Positions 25,100 through 33,806 of a stretch of DNA of 64,000 bases are shown here, in pieces. This DNA comes from Rhizobium sp. 16-488-2b. Lineage in GTDB: Bacteria > Pseudomonadota > Alphaproteobacteria > Rhizobiales > Rhizobiaceae. The notes under the pieces were generated by a model. That model ran no database searches. It had not been told where the DNA came from and saw nothing but the letters and a program-made list of their open reading frames with translations. The position numbers were made by a program, and so were the translations under genes. Position 1 is the first letter of the stretch, and each line of letters begins with the position of its first letter. Location: positions 26,732-90,731 of the forward strand of contig NZ_JAGHMF010000022.1 in NCBI RefSeq assembly GCF_017741815.1, read 5' to 3'.

Positions 25100-27406
25100 T
25101 CAGGCCACGTTGTTGCGGCGGCGCGGCACCGGCGTACGGCGGCCAATCGCCTCCTGCAGCAGCGCGATGTTCTGCGACGGCACTGGCGGCGAGAAGACGT
25201 AGCCCTGGACGAGATCGGTCGCCCGGTACTTGTTGAGCAAGGCCAGCTGCTCGGTGGTCTCGACGCCTTCGGTGACGATCTTGAGGCCGAGTTCTCGGGC
25301 AAGGTTGACCGTGCCGCGCAGAAGCTTCAGACGACGGCCGTCCTCCACGATATTGCGCAGGAACGAGCGGTCGATCTTGATGATGTCGAGCGGCAGCGTG
25401 TCGAGATAGCTCAAGCTGGAGAAGCCGGTGCCGAAATCGTCGATGGCGATGGTGATGCCGCTGTTGCGCAGCTCCGCCAGGATCGCGCGTACCGCGGCCG
25501 GCTCATCGATCAGGCAGCTCTCGGTGATTTCGAGGTGCAGCCGATCGGGGCTCAGGCCGGAGTTCTTCAGCGCTTGCGAGACGACCGCGAGAATGTCGTT
25601 GTCGCGCAGGTCGCGCGCCGAAAGGTTGACGGAGACCGCGATGTGATCCGGCCACGTCATGCAGTCCATGCAGGCCTTCATCAGGATGAAACGCGTGATG
25701 TCGGAGATGATGCCCATATCCTCGGCAAGGCGGATGAACACATCCGGCGGAATGGCCCCCTTCTCCGGATGCACCCAGCGCGCCAGCGCCTCGGCGCATT
25801 CGATGCGCGAGCCGTCGGCCTTGAACATCGGCTGGTAGGCAATGTTGAGCCCGCCGGCAGCCACCGCCTCGCGCAGGTCCGCCTTCAGCTTCTGCTTTTC
25901 GATATAGCGGCCGTCCATCTCACGCTCGAAGCCGGAAATGCCGCCGCGCTCCTTGGACTTGCTCTCGAACAGCGCGAGATCCGCCTTGATGCTCCATTCG
26001 TCCATCGCGAAGGCATCGCTTTCGAGGATGGCGAAACCGGCCGAGAGCGACACCAGGAAGGTGACGTCGTCGGCCTCGTAATTCCCCTGGATCTCGGCAT
26101 GCACGCGGCGGATCTCCGCGTCCATCGCTTCCGCATCCTTGGCGTGCGGGAAGAACAGGATGAACTGGTCGCCCATCAGGCGGCCGACGATCGCCTTGCG
26201 CGAGCGCTCCTCGATGCGGTTGGCAATGGCGCAGAGCAGCCGGTCGCCGGTGATGTGGCCGCGCATGTCGTTGACATGCTTGAACTCGTCGATGTCGAGA
26301 ACCATGAAGCCGAGCGGGCCACGCTTCTTCGGATGCTTGTTCAGGTAGTCCTGGACGAGGTGGCTGAAATATTCGCGGTTCGGCAGGCCCGTCAGCGCGT
26401 CGTAGCGCACCATGTGCAGGATCTTCTGCTCGGCCTTCACGCGGCTCGACACGTCCTCGAAGATCAGCACGGCGCCGCCATCGGCGCGGCGGCTGGCGGA
26501 GAACTCGAGCGACAGGTCTTCCGGAAAATGGATGAGCATGCGCGACAGCTTGCCCTCGGCGACATGCGTCATCTGCCGCAGGATAAGCTCCGGCTGCGAG
26601 GAATCCATGAAATTGTAGCGCGCGCCATAGCGCAGCACGGCACCGAGATCGCGGTCCTTCAACCGGTCCGGCGCACCGATCTTCAGGAGTTCGCATGCCT
26701 TGCGGTTGACCACCTGGATACGGTTTTCCGCGTCCACCATGACGAGTCCGTGCGGCATGTTGTTGAGCGCCGTGTCGAACCGGTCGGCGATCGAGGTGAT
26801 CTCCCGCCGCGCGATGACGTTCTCATAAAGGAACTCGCGCACGCCGTTGGCCATTGCCCGGGTGGTGAGCCAGAAGGGAATGAGGAAGATGGACAGGATG
26901 CCGCGATAGAAATCCATCGCCATCAGGCTGCAGATGATCATCGGCAGGCAGCAGGAGAAGGTCTGCAGGTCGACAGCCATGCGCGACCCATAGTTGCGCC
27001 CGACGACCGAGACCATGGTCGCCATCGTCACCGAGATGCTGGCGAGCTCCGAAAAGCTGTCGTGCACCATGAAGATCGCATAACCGCTGCAGATACCGAG
27101 CAGCGTCGTCGTGCAGGCAGCGCCCGCGACAAGGATCCGCTCCCAATGCTCGATGCCGGCATGCGTCAGCGTCTGCTTGTCGACGCGGTCGAACTGGCGG
27201 AAAATGATCATGCGTGCGCAGAAGACGAGGAGAAAGCCCGCGGCAAGCCAGAGGTAGAGGGTGGTGCCGGTCTTGAAGGCAATGGCCAGGCAGGTCGCGA
27301 TGTGAACGATGACACCGGCGAGCAGCGTCATGCGGTTTCCCGAGAGGGAACTCACAAACGAGAGATATACATCCGTAGGGACCCTGCTCGGGCTATCTGG
27401 CTTCAT
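25100..27406 (-). CDS. Membrane GGDEF-EAL protein with degenerate GGDEF, likely c-di-GMP phosphodiesterase
   Basis: 768 residues. The N-terminal quarter has five or six membrane helices (for example MTLLAGVIVHIATCLAI and LWLAAGFLLVFCARMII), then a PAS-like region (MPHGLVMVDAENRIQVVN). The GGDEF domain has lost its signature: the site reads GRLMGDQFILF, that is MGDQF instead of GGDEF, so it is unlikely to make c-di-GMP. The EAL domain (from about 515) keeps EALARW, DDFGTG and EGVE, so phosphodiesterase activity is expected. ATG 27406 has AGGGA at a good distance. It controls second-messenger levels at the inner membrane. Confidence 0.9.
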   Translation of the reverse strand: MKPDSPSRVPTDVYLSFVSSLSGNRMTLLAGVIVHIATCLAIAFKTGTTLYLWLAAGFLLVFCARMIIFRQFDRVDKQTLTHAGIEHWERILVAGAACTTTLLGICSGYAIFMVHDSFSELASISVTMATMVSVVGRNYGSRMAVDLQTFSCCLPMIICSLMAMDFYRGILSIFLIPFWLTTRAMANGVREFLYENVIARREITSIADRFDTALNNMPHGLVMVDAENRIQVVNRKACELLKIGAPDRLKDRDLGAVLRYGARYNFMDSSQPELILRQMTHVAEGKLSRMLIHFPEDLSLEFSASRRADGGAVLIFEDVSSRVKAEQKILHMVRYDALTGLPNREYFSHLVQDYLNKHPKKRGPLGFMVLDIDEFKHVNDMRGHITGDRLLCAIANRIEERSRKAIVGRLMGDQFILFFPHAKDAEAMDAEIRRVHAEIQGNYEADDVTFLVSLSAGFAILESDAFAMDEWSIKADLALFESKSKERGGISGFEREMDGRYIEKQKLKADLREAVAAGGLNIAYQPMFKADGSRIECAEALARWVHPEKGAIPPDVFIRLAEDMGIISDITRFILMKACMDCMTWPDHIAVSVNLSARDLRDNDILAVVSQALKNSGLSPDRLHLEITESCLIDEPAAVRAILAELRNSGITIAIDDFGTGFSSLSYLDTLPLDIIKIDRSFLRNIVEDGRRLKLLRGTVNLARELGLKIVTEGVETTEQLALLNKYRATDLVQGYVFSPPVPSQNIALLQEAIGRRTPVPRRRNNVA

Positions 27407-27737
27407 CCAATATTTTCCCTGTACCGCAGCACCCTACCGCCAACCCTTTAAAAATTGATTTCAGGTCACCCACACATTTTGTTGATTTTTCTACAATCTT
27501 AGCGAGAACAAGAGCGGGAATCGGCAGTTTTTGCAGCTTCGCGGGGATGTTTCACAATGAGGCGGTCCATCCACAGGTTGTCGTCTTTGCAGCCGGCAAG
27601 CGCTGCTGGCGGGTCGCCCGCGATATAAGACTATAATCCAACATCCGGGCTTTCCGCTTCCAATTTCAGGGTCCCTGATCTACCACTTGAGGTGGGAGAG
27701 CATGGGGTAAAACCCATGAAATAGGAGGGGGAAAGGC
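27407..27737. other. 331-base divergent gap before the TRAP operon
   Basis: No protein gene. On the plus strand it should carry the TRAP promoter and leader, which includes a CATGGG/CCCATG hairpin at 27701-27718 immediately before AGGAGGGGG and the dctQ ATG. On the minus strand it holds the promoter of the EAL protein. A TATAAT-like sequence lies near 27635 but I cannot pair it with a convincing -35 box. Confidence 0.4.
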
Positions 27738-28277
27738 ATGCCGGTTTTTCTAGCCGCCAGCCGGCTGATCGATGCTGTCAGCCAGTTCATGGGCAAGCTG
27801 TCCGAATATATGGTGCTGTTCTGTTGCCTGATCAGCGCCGCCAACGCACTCATCCGCTACACTTTCAACTACAGCTCCAACGGCTGGCTCGAGATCCAGT
27901 GGTATCTCTTCGCCTTCGTCGTCGTGCTGGGTGCCGCCCATACGCTCAGAATGAACGAACATGTCCGCGTCGACCTGATCTACGGCTCGGTGTCAGACCG
28001 GGCGCGGCTGTGGATCGACACGATCGGCCTGATCGTCTTCCTGCTTCCGGCCTGCATCTTCCTCACCTGGCTCTGCTGGCCCTTCTTCTGGCTCTCCTAT
28101 ATCAAGCACGAGGTCTCCTCCAATGCCGGCGGCCTGATCCGCTGGCCGGTCAAGCTCATCCTGGTCGCGGGCTTCGGCCTGCTCACGCTGCAGGGTCTCT
28201 CCGAGCTGATCAAGCGCATCGCCGCGCTGACGGGTCATTTGGTCGTCGAGACCAAATACGAAAAACCGCTGCAGTGA
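27738..28277 (+). CDS. dctQ: TRAP transporter small permease (DctQ type)
   Basis: 179 residues with four membrane helices (for example YMVLFCCLISAANALIRYTF, WLEIQWYLFAFVVVLGAAH, LIVFLLPACIFLTWLCWPF). The motif NGWLEIQWYLFAFVVVLGAA and the H/E/R-containing turn RMNEHVRVDL are the DctQ signature. Together with DctM it forms the membrane part of a sodium-dependent TRAP transporter. AGGAGGGGG sits at 27723-27731, a strong ribosome site. The stop is 21 bases before dctM, so it is in the same operon. Confidence 0.93.
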   Translation: MPVFLAASRLIDAVSQFMGKLSEYMVLFCCLISAANALIRYTFNYSSNGWLEIQWYLFAFVVVLGAAHTLRMNEHVRVDLIYGSVSDRARLWIDTIGLIVFLLPACIFLTWLCWPFFWLSYIKHEVSSNAGGLIRWPVKLILVAGFGLLTLQGLSELIKRIAALTGHLVVETKYEKPLQ

Positions 28278-28298
28278 CCGCGACCGGGAGGAAAGCCA

Positions 28299-29807
28299 TT
28301 GTTTGATTTCGGCATCATTCCGCCGGCCATGTTCGTGGGCATGGTCCTGTTCATGCTCTACGGTTTCCCGGTGGCCTTTTCGCTGGCCGCCGTCGGCCTG
28401 TTCTTCGGCATCATTGGTGTCGCCACCGGCCATTTCAGCGAGGCCTTCCTGCAGGCGCTCCCACTGCGCTTCTTCGGCATCGTCTCCAACGATCTCCTGC
28501 TCGCCATTCCCTTCTTCACCTTCATGGGCGCCATATTGGAGCGCTGCGGCTTGGCGGAAGACCTGCTCGAGGGCATGGGCAAGCTCTTCGGCCGCATCCC
28601 CGGCGGCCTTGCCTATGCCGTCATCCTCGTCGGCGCGGTGCTCGGCGCCATCACCGGAACGGTCGCAGCCTCGGTCATCACCATGGGCGTCATCTCGCTG
28701 CCCATCATGCTGCGCTACGGCTATAGCCCGCGGCTCGCCACCGGGGTGATTGCCGCATCCGGCACCATCACCCAGGTGATCCCGCCCTCGCTCGTTCTCG
28801 TCGTCCTCGCCGATCAGCTCGGCAAGTCCGTCGGCGACATGTATCTCGGCGCCATCGGCCCCTCGATCCTGCAGGTGGCGATCTTCATGATCTACATCCT
28901 GATCCTGTCGATCGTAAAACCCGCCTCCGTGCCGCCGCTGCCCAAGGAGGTGCGCGGCGATTTCACCTGGGCGCTGCTCTTCAAGGTGCTGTCGGGCATG
29001 GTGCCCTCGATCGTGCTGATCTTCCTCGTCCTCGGCACCATCTTCATGGGGCTCGCGACCCCGACCGAAGCCGGCGCGCTCGGCGTCGTCGGCGCCATGG
29101 CGCTCGCCGCCATGCACCGCCGCCTGACCTGGCCGCTGATGCAGGAGGCGATGCGCTCCACCATGCACATTACGTCGATGGTGGTGATGATCCTGATCGG
29201 CTCCACCTGCTTCAGCCTCGTCTTTCAGGGCATGGACGGCTCGCGCTGGATCGAGCACATGCTCTCAGGCATCCCCGGCGGCCCGGTGGGCTTCCTGATC
29301 TTCGTCAACATCTTCATCTTCGTGCTCGCCTTCTTCCTCGATTTCTTCGAGATCGCCTTCATCGTCATCCCGATGCTGGCCCCCGTTGCCTCCGCGCTCG
29401 GCATCGACCTCATCTGGTTCGGCGTGCTGATCTGCGTCAACATGCAGACGAGCTTCATGCACCCGCCCTTCGGCTTCGCGCTCTTCTATCTGCGCTCGAT
29501 CGCCGACCGCAGCGTCAAGACCTCCGACATCTACATGGGCGCCCTGCCCTGGGTCGGCATGCAGCTCATCCTCGTCGCCATCGTGATCTTCTGGCCGCAA
29601 TCGGTGACCTACTGGCTGAAGAAGGGGCCGGAGGTGGATCTCAACACGATCAAGATCGAGGTCCCCGGCTTTAGCGGCAACGGGCTTGGCACGCCACCCG
29701 GGATGCCGGGCCTGGCGCTGCCGCCGATGAATGGCTTGCCGGGGCAACCACCGGCACAGGTGAAACCCGCGCAGCCGGATCTGAGCCAGCCGCCGGTGAT
29801 CAAGTAG
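28299..29807 (+). CDS. dctM: TRAP transporter large permease (DctM type)
   Basis: 502 residues with about twelve membrane helices. A TTG start at 28299 preceded by GGGAGG gives MFDFGIIPPAMFVGMVLFML, the usual DctM N terminus. Typical features include the SNDLLLAIPFFTFMG region, ASGTITQVIPPSLVLVVLAD and MQTSFMHPPFGFALFYL. The C-terminal 60 residues are Pro/Gly rich and extend beyond the membrane core. This is the main transport channel for a carboxylate-like substrate. Co-transcribed with dctQ; the solute-binding gene is convergent, on the other side of a palindromic repeat. Confidence 0.94.
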   Translation: MFDFGIIPPAMFVGMVLFMLYGFPVAFSLAAVGLFFGIIGVATGHFSEAFLQALPLRFFGIVSNDLLLAIPFFTFMGAILERCGLAEDLLEGMGKLFGRIPGGLAYAVILVGAVLGAITGTVAASVITMGVISLPIMLRYGYSPRLATGVIAASGTITQVIPPSLVLVVLADQLGKSVGDMYLGAIGPSILQVAIFMIYILILSIVKPASVPPLPKEVRGDFTWALLFKVLSGMVPSIVLIFLVLGTIFMGLATPTEAGALGVVGAMALAAMHRRLTWPLMQEAMRSTMHITSMVVMILIGSTCFSLVFQGMDGSRWIEHMLSGIPGGPVGFLIFVNIFIFVLAFFLDFFEIAFIVIPMLAPVASALGIDLIWFGVLICVNMQTSFMHPPFGFALFYLRSIADRSVKTSDIYMGALPWVGMQLILVAIVIFWPQSVTYWLKKGPEVDLNTIKIEVPGFSGNGLGTPPGMPGLALPPMNGLPGQPPAQVKPAQPDLSQPPVIK

Positions 29808-29850
29808 GGATTTCAGTTGGATAATGATTTTGGATGGGTGGGAGACCGGA

Positions 29851-29975
29851 GCCCCCTCATCCGCCTGCCGGCACCTTCTCCCCGTTGGAGAAGAGACTCT
29901 TAGTGGGCCGCTCGCGCCGACCTCCCCTTCTCCCCAGCGGGGAGAAGGTGGCCCGAAGGGTCGGATGAGGGGGCC
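29851..29975. repeat. RIME-like intergenic palindromic element, copy 2
   Basis: About 125 bases with the same ends as copy 1 (CCCCTCATCC ... GGATGAGGGG) and the same two CTTCTCCCC hairpins; same orientation as copy 1. It lies in the convergent gap between dctM and dctP, where it could act as a bidirectional hairpin or terminator. Confidence 0.85.
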
Positions 29976-30009
29976 ACACGCCAGAACGCCAGCCCCCTCA
30001 GAACTCGAG

Positions 30010-31116
30010 CTAAATCTTCCCAGCCCGCTGCTGGATCATCATGAACGTATCGAACGTATACTCAGACAGCTGCATCCACAGATACGCATCGCGCTTGAAC
30101 GCCGTCTGATCCTCGTAGATCTTCTTGAAGTAGGGATTGGACGCCGAAATCTCCGCATAGATCCCAAGCGAAGCCTGGAAGCAGGCTTCCATGATTTCCT
30201 GGCTGAACGGCCTGAGCGTCGCCCCCTCGGAGACCAGCTGCTTCAGCGCCGGCGGGTTCTTCATGTCGTACTTCGCCATCATGTTGGTGTTGGCGAAGGC
30301 GCAGGCATCGGTGAGTGCCGCCTGATAGTGCTTCGGCAGGCTGTTCCACTTTTCCAGATTGAAGAAGGCGTGCACCGTCGGGCCACCCTCCCACCAGCCG
30401 GGATAATAGTAATACTTCGCGACCTTGTGCAGGCCGAGCTTCAGATCGTCGTATGGGCCGACGAACTCCGAGGCGTCGATCGTGCCCTTTTCCAGCGCCG
30501 GATAGATATCGCCGCCGGCGATCTGCTGCGGGATGACGCCGAGCTTGCTGATCACCTGGCCGGCGAGGCCGGCGATGCGCATCTTCACGCCCTTCAGATC
30601 ATCCAGCGTGTTGATTTCCTTGCGGAACCAGCCACCCATCTGGGCGCCGGTATTGCCCGCCGGCAGGCCGTAAATGCCCTGCGTGGCGTAGAATTCGTTC
30701 ATCAGCGTATTGCCGTTGCCCTCGTAGAACCAGGCATTGGTGAGGCGCCCGTTAAGCCCGAAGGGAATGGCGGTGCCGATCGCGTAGGTCGGGTCCTTGC
30801 CGACGAAGTAATAGGAGCAGGTGTGTGCCGCTTCCACCGTTCCTGCGCTGACGGCATCCGCCGCCTGCAGGCCGGGAATGATCTCGCCGGCGGCAAAGGG
30901 CTGGATGGTGAAGTTGCCGTCGGTCGATGCGGCCAGATGCTTGGCGATATCGTCGGCCGCGCCATAGATCGTGTCCAGGCTCTTCGGAAACGACGATGTC
31001 ATGCGCCAGGCGATCTTCGGGTTTTCCTGGGCGATGGCGGGTGCCGCCAGAGCCGAGGCAGCAACGGCGCCGACGCCCGCTGTTCCTGCCTTCTTGAAGA
31101 ATGAACGACGATCCAT
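30010..31116 (-). CDS. dctP: TRAP transporter solute-binding protein (DctP/TakP type), Tat signal
   Basis: 368 residues. The N terminus MDRRSFFKKAGTAGVGAVAA is a twin-arginine signal followed by AAPAIAQE, so it is exported folded to the periplasm. The mature protein is DctP-like (ENPKIAWRMTSSFPKSLDTI; QPFAAGEIIPGLQAADAV; GGWFRKEINTLDDLKGVKM). The Arg in KMRIAG is the usual carboxylate-binding Arg. The overall sequence resembles TakP-like 2-oxo-acid or monocarboxylate binders; the substrate is unconfirmed. GGGAGG precedes the ATG. It is encoded opposite to dctQM and convergent with them, so it has a separate promoter. Confidence 0.92.
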   Translation of the reverse strand: MDRRSFFKKAGTAGVGAVAASALAAPAIAQENPKIAWRMTSSFPKSLDTIYGAADDIAKHLAASTDGNFTIQPFAAGEIIPGLQAADAVSAGTVEAAHTCSYYFVGKDPTYAIGTAIPFGLNGRLTNAWFYEGNGNTLMNEFYATQGIYGLPAGNTGAQMGGWFRKEINTLDDLKGVKMRIAGLAGQVISKLGVIPQQIAGGDIYPALEKGTIDASEFVGPYDDLKLGLHKVAKYYYYPGWWEGGPTVHAFFNLEKWNSLPKHYQAALTDACAFANTNMMAKYDMKNPPALKQLVSEGATLRPFSQEIMEACFQASLGIYAEISASNPYFKKIYEDQTAFKRDAYLWMQLSEYTFDTFMMIQQRAGKI

Positions 31117-31407
31117 CAAAAACCTCCCATTGTTGGTTCAGCAGGGCCAAACTCTCCCCACCCGCGGAACGAGGGAAGCTAAGCATGCGGACGCAGGTGA
31201 TTCAAGCGCCGGCCTATTAGTCTTTGGGATCACGACACCAATATGGCGAGTAGCGCATTTCGATCGGAATCAGCGGCTTAGTCATGGATGGAGCGAGGCC
31301 GGCACATGGCCTTGCCGCAATTTGGCCGGGCACATCAGGCACACGTTGACAGGAAAGCCGTTCTGGTTTCTCTCATTGGCAAGAGATGATCGTCCTCAGG
31401 ATAGACA

Positions 31408-32187
31408 ATGACCAAGCCCATCGTCGCCGTTCCCGCCGATATCCGCAGCTTTGACGGCGCCACCTGGCATGCCGTGCAGCACCAATATGTCCGTGCCGCG
31501 CTGAATGCCTCCGGCGTCATGGCCTTCATCATCCCGGCCTTCGAGGAAGGCTACGACATCGACGCCATTCTCGACCGCGTCGACGGCGTCCTCGTCTCCG
31601 GCTCGGCCAGCAACGTCCACCCCGCCCGCTACGGCAAGGAGGCAACCGAGGCCGACGGCCCCTTCGACCCCGCCCGCGACGCGACCTCGCTGCCGCTCAT
31701 CCGCCGCGCCATCGACCGCGCCATCCCGCTGCTCGCCATTTGCCGCGGTATCCAGGAACTGAACGTCGCGCTGGGCGGCACGCTCGCCAGCGAGATCCAG
31801 GACCAGCCCGGCATCTGGGACCACCGCAAGCCGGATAATGTCGACCGCGACGGCATGTACGCCATCCGCCAGAACGTCATCGTCAGGGAAGGTTCCTGCA
31901 TCGCAGGCATCGTCGGATCGGGCGAGATCAAGGTGAACTCGCTGCACCGCCAGGCGATCGCCGAGACAGCACCCCGTCTTGCCGTGGAAGCGGTCGCCGA
32001 GGACGGCACGGTCGAGGCCGTGTCCGTCATCGACGCAAAAGCCTTTGCCGTCGGCGTGCAATGGCATCCCGAATACTGGGCCGAAACCGACAAGCCCTCC
32101 AACCAGCTCTTCACCGCCTTCGGCGACGCCGTCCGCGACTATGCCGCAAGCAAGCTGCCGGCCAAGGCTACGAAGGTGGTGGCGTAG
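31408..32187 (+). CDS. Class I glutamine amidotransferase-like hydrolase (gamma-glutamyl-GABA hydrolase type)
   Basis: 259 residues of the peptidase C26 family. The nucleophile Cys is in AICRGIQELNVALGG (about 114) and the catalytic His in FAVGVQWHPEYW (about 217); a Glu follows. The domain resembles PuuD, which cleaves gamma-glutamyl-GABA in putrescine degradation. No puuA, puuB or puuC is next to it, so its substrate may differ. It has its own upstream region of about 290 bases, which I did not resolve into sites. Cytoplasmic. Confidence 0.88.
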   Translation: MTKPIVAVPADIRSFDGATWHAVQHQYVRAALNASGVMAFIIPAFEEGYDIDAILDRVDGVLVSGSASNVHPARYGKEATEADGPFDPARDATSLPLIRRAIDRAIPLLAICRGIQELNVALGGTLASEIQDQPGIWDHRKPDNVDRDGMYAIRQNVIVREGSCIAGIVGSGEIKVNSLHRQAIAETAPRLAVEAVAEDGTVEAVSVIDAKAFAVGVQWHPEYWAETDKPSNQLFTAFGDAVRDYAASKLPAKATKVVA

Positions 32188-32194
32188 GCGAAGA

Positions 32195-32262
32195 CTTAAG
32201 TCTTTGTTTTATCGTATGTCGTCGCCGCAAAACCGCTGCACACTTTTGCGCGACATGCTTTA
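32195..32262 (-). repeat. Short interspersed repeat (TAAAGCATGTCGC element), copy in minus orientation
   Basis: On the minus strand: TAAAGCATGTCGCGCAAAA, then GTGTGCAGCGGTTTTGCGG and ACAAAGACTTAAG. A closely similar sequence occurs at 40495-40566 on the plus strand. Complementary parts (GCGCAAAA/TTTTGCGG) allow a hairpin. The first bases supply the TAA stop of the adjacent adenylate cyclase gene. The other end touches the 3' end of the convergent amidotransferase gene. Confidence 0.75.
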
Positions 32263-33252
32263 GCCCCGCCGCGCCCAGCGCAGACCGCCCACGACGGCGA
32301 TGGCGAGAAGCGGCCAGATCGCCCAGAAGGTGCCGTGCCAGGAAAGAAGGTTGATGCCGATCAGCCCAAGCGCCGAGATGGCAAGCGCCACAAGCCGCGC
32401 GTCGTAGCGCTCCTGCAGATGCGCCCAGCGCATCGCCGCGACATAGGCCAGCGCCAGCAGAGGCCAAGCGGCCCAGAAGACGCCATGCCATGTCAGCGTG
32501 TTGATGACGACGAGTGCTGCGGCGATCACGCCGAGCACCGCAAGGTTTCGCCGCTGATCCGGTAATGGCGCTGCTTGTTGGCCTAGCAACACGCCCCCTC
32601 GCCCACCTGACAACGGCCCCGGCTTCGTCGATTGAGCCTCAGCGCCCGACGGCGACCCAGCGGCATGCGCATCACCCCCAGTCGCCCGCGCGGCGTCCCC
32701 TTCCCCGATCCTGACCGCATAGCTCGGCACCGCCTCGGCCACGTTCTTCACGCTTAGCGGCCCGAGAAAATCGAACCCGACAGCCACCTTGTTGCGCACC
32801 TGATCGTAAACCGTGTTCGAGATCACCACGCCGCCGGCCGGCGCCTGCGCCTGCAGCCGCGCGGCGATATTGACGCCGTCGCCATAGATATCGCTGCCCT
32901 CGACGATCACGTCGCCAAGATTGATGCCGATGCGAAACAGCATGCGCCCATCGGCGGGCCGGGCGTCATTCAGCCCCGCGAGTTCGTTCTGCACGTCGAC
33001 GGCGGCGCGCACTGCCTCGACCACGCTCGGAAACTCGGCGATCAACCCATCGCCCCAGGTATTGACCACCCGTCCGCCATGCGCCTCGATCAGCCGGGAC
33101 ATCCGGTCGCGATACCGCTTCAGCGTCTCGAGCGTCCCCTCCTCGTCGACGCCCATCAGCCGCGTATAGTCCTGCACATCCGCCGAAAAGATCGTCGTCA
33201 GCTTGCGCTGCGTCTCACTCGAACTATCCGCCACCTCGCCTCCCCCTCGCAT
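32260..33252 (-). CDS. Class III adenylate/guanylate cyclase with two C-terminal membrane hairpins
   Basis: 330 residues. The catalytic domain (about 20-185) has the metal-binding Asp pair in FSADVQDYTRLMG and NTWGDGLIAEFPS, and the DIYGDGVNIAARLQ region with the catalytic Asn and Arg. After a disordered Gly/Ala/Ser-rich linker come two copies of a 2TM-type unit: TWHGVFWAAWPLLALAYV and SWHGTFWAIWPLLAIAVV. Such TM hairpins at the C-terminal end are unusual for class III cyclases, which are often regulated by N-terminal modules. Start ATG 33252 (MRGGGEVADSS) is preferred over 33300. The TAA stop is the first three bases of a repeat. Confidence 0.9.
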   Translation of the reverse strand: MRGGGEVADSSSETQRKLTTIFSADVQDYTRLMGVDEEGTLETLKRYRDRMSRLIEAHGGRVVNTWGDGLIAEFPSVVEAVRAAVDVQNELAGLNDARPADGRMLFRIGINLGDVIVEGSDIYGDGVNIAARLQAQAPAGGVVISNTVYDQVRNKVAVGFDFLGPLSVKNVAEAVPSYAVRIGEGDAARATGGDAHAAGSPSGAEAQSTKPGPLSGGRGGVLLGQQAAPLPDQRRNLAVLGVIAAALVVINTLTWHGVFWAAWPLLALAYVAAMRWAHLQERYDARLVALAISALGLIGINLLSWHGTFWAIWPLLAIAVVGGLRWARRG

Positions 33253-33272
33253 GATCTCGTGGTTGCATCCTA

Positions 33273-33457
33273 GCGCCAAGTGTCCATGAAAGTCGAGCAA
33301 ATGGGACCGTGCTTAGATCCTCGGGACGAGCCCGAGGATGACGTCGAGAGGATGTTTGCCGCGGTGTTTCAGTAGGTTACTGGCGGCATCCACTCACGCA
33401 ACCGTCATCCTCGGGCTCGTCCCGAGCATCTAAGCACTCATCCAAGAATGCAACGGA
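33273..33457. repeat. Large palindromic repeat, copy A
   Basis: 185 bases. The left part carries GTGCTTAGATCCTCGGG and GACGAGCCCGAGGATGACG; the right part contains their complement, so the DNA can form a long imperfect hairpin. The flanks (GCGCCAAGTGTCCATG ... AAGAATGCAACGG) are shared with copy B at 33569-33757. Two variants differ at scattered positions (for example AGCATCTAAGCACTCATCC against AGGATCTAAGCACGCATCC). Confidence 0.85.
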
Positions 33458-33568
33458 GATGGGGAAAGCGGGACGACGCCCATAGACGAGCCTGTCATTG
33501 CAGACGTTGGCCGATCTTTGGCGTGGCCTACCCGCTGCCGACGAGACGACACTGCTGACTTCTTGCTG

Positions 33569-33757
33569 GCGCCAAGTGTCCATGGAAGTCGAGCAAGCGG
33601 GACCGTGCTTAGATCCTCGGGGCGAGCCCGAGGATGACGTCGAAAGGATGTTTTCCCCGGCGTTTCAATAGGTTACGGAGATGCGCCATTTACTCAGCCG
33701 TCATCCTCGGGCTCGTCCCGAGGATCTAAGCACGCATCCAAGAATGCAACGGGAGTG
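33569..33757. repeat. Large palindromic repeat, copy B
   Basis: Second copy, in the same orientation as copy A and separated from it by about 110 bases of unrelated sequence. The same two palindromic cores (CCTCGGGGCGAGCCCGAGGATGACG-type) are present, with good identity at the flanks. The pair lies in the 554-base gap upstream of the adenylate cyclase and downstream of the 2-hydroxyacid dehydrogenase. Nothing else is recognisable in this gap. Confidence 0.85.
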
Positions 33758-33806
33758 GATCAAAGAAGAGCGCAGCCACAGAGCATACGCACCGCCCCAA
33801 AACCCA

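Noticed and set aside
25535..27451. 638-residue plus-strand ORF antisense to the EAL protein
   Set aside because: Antisense shadow; the protein on the minus strand has clear GGDEF/EAL domains.
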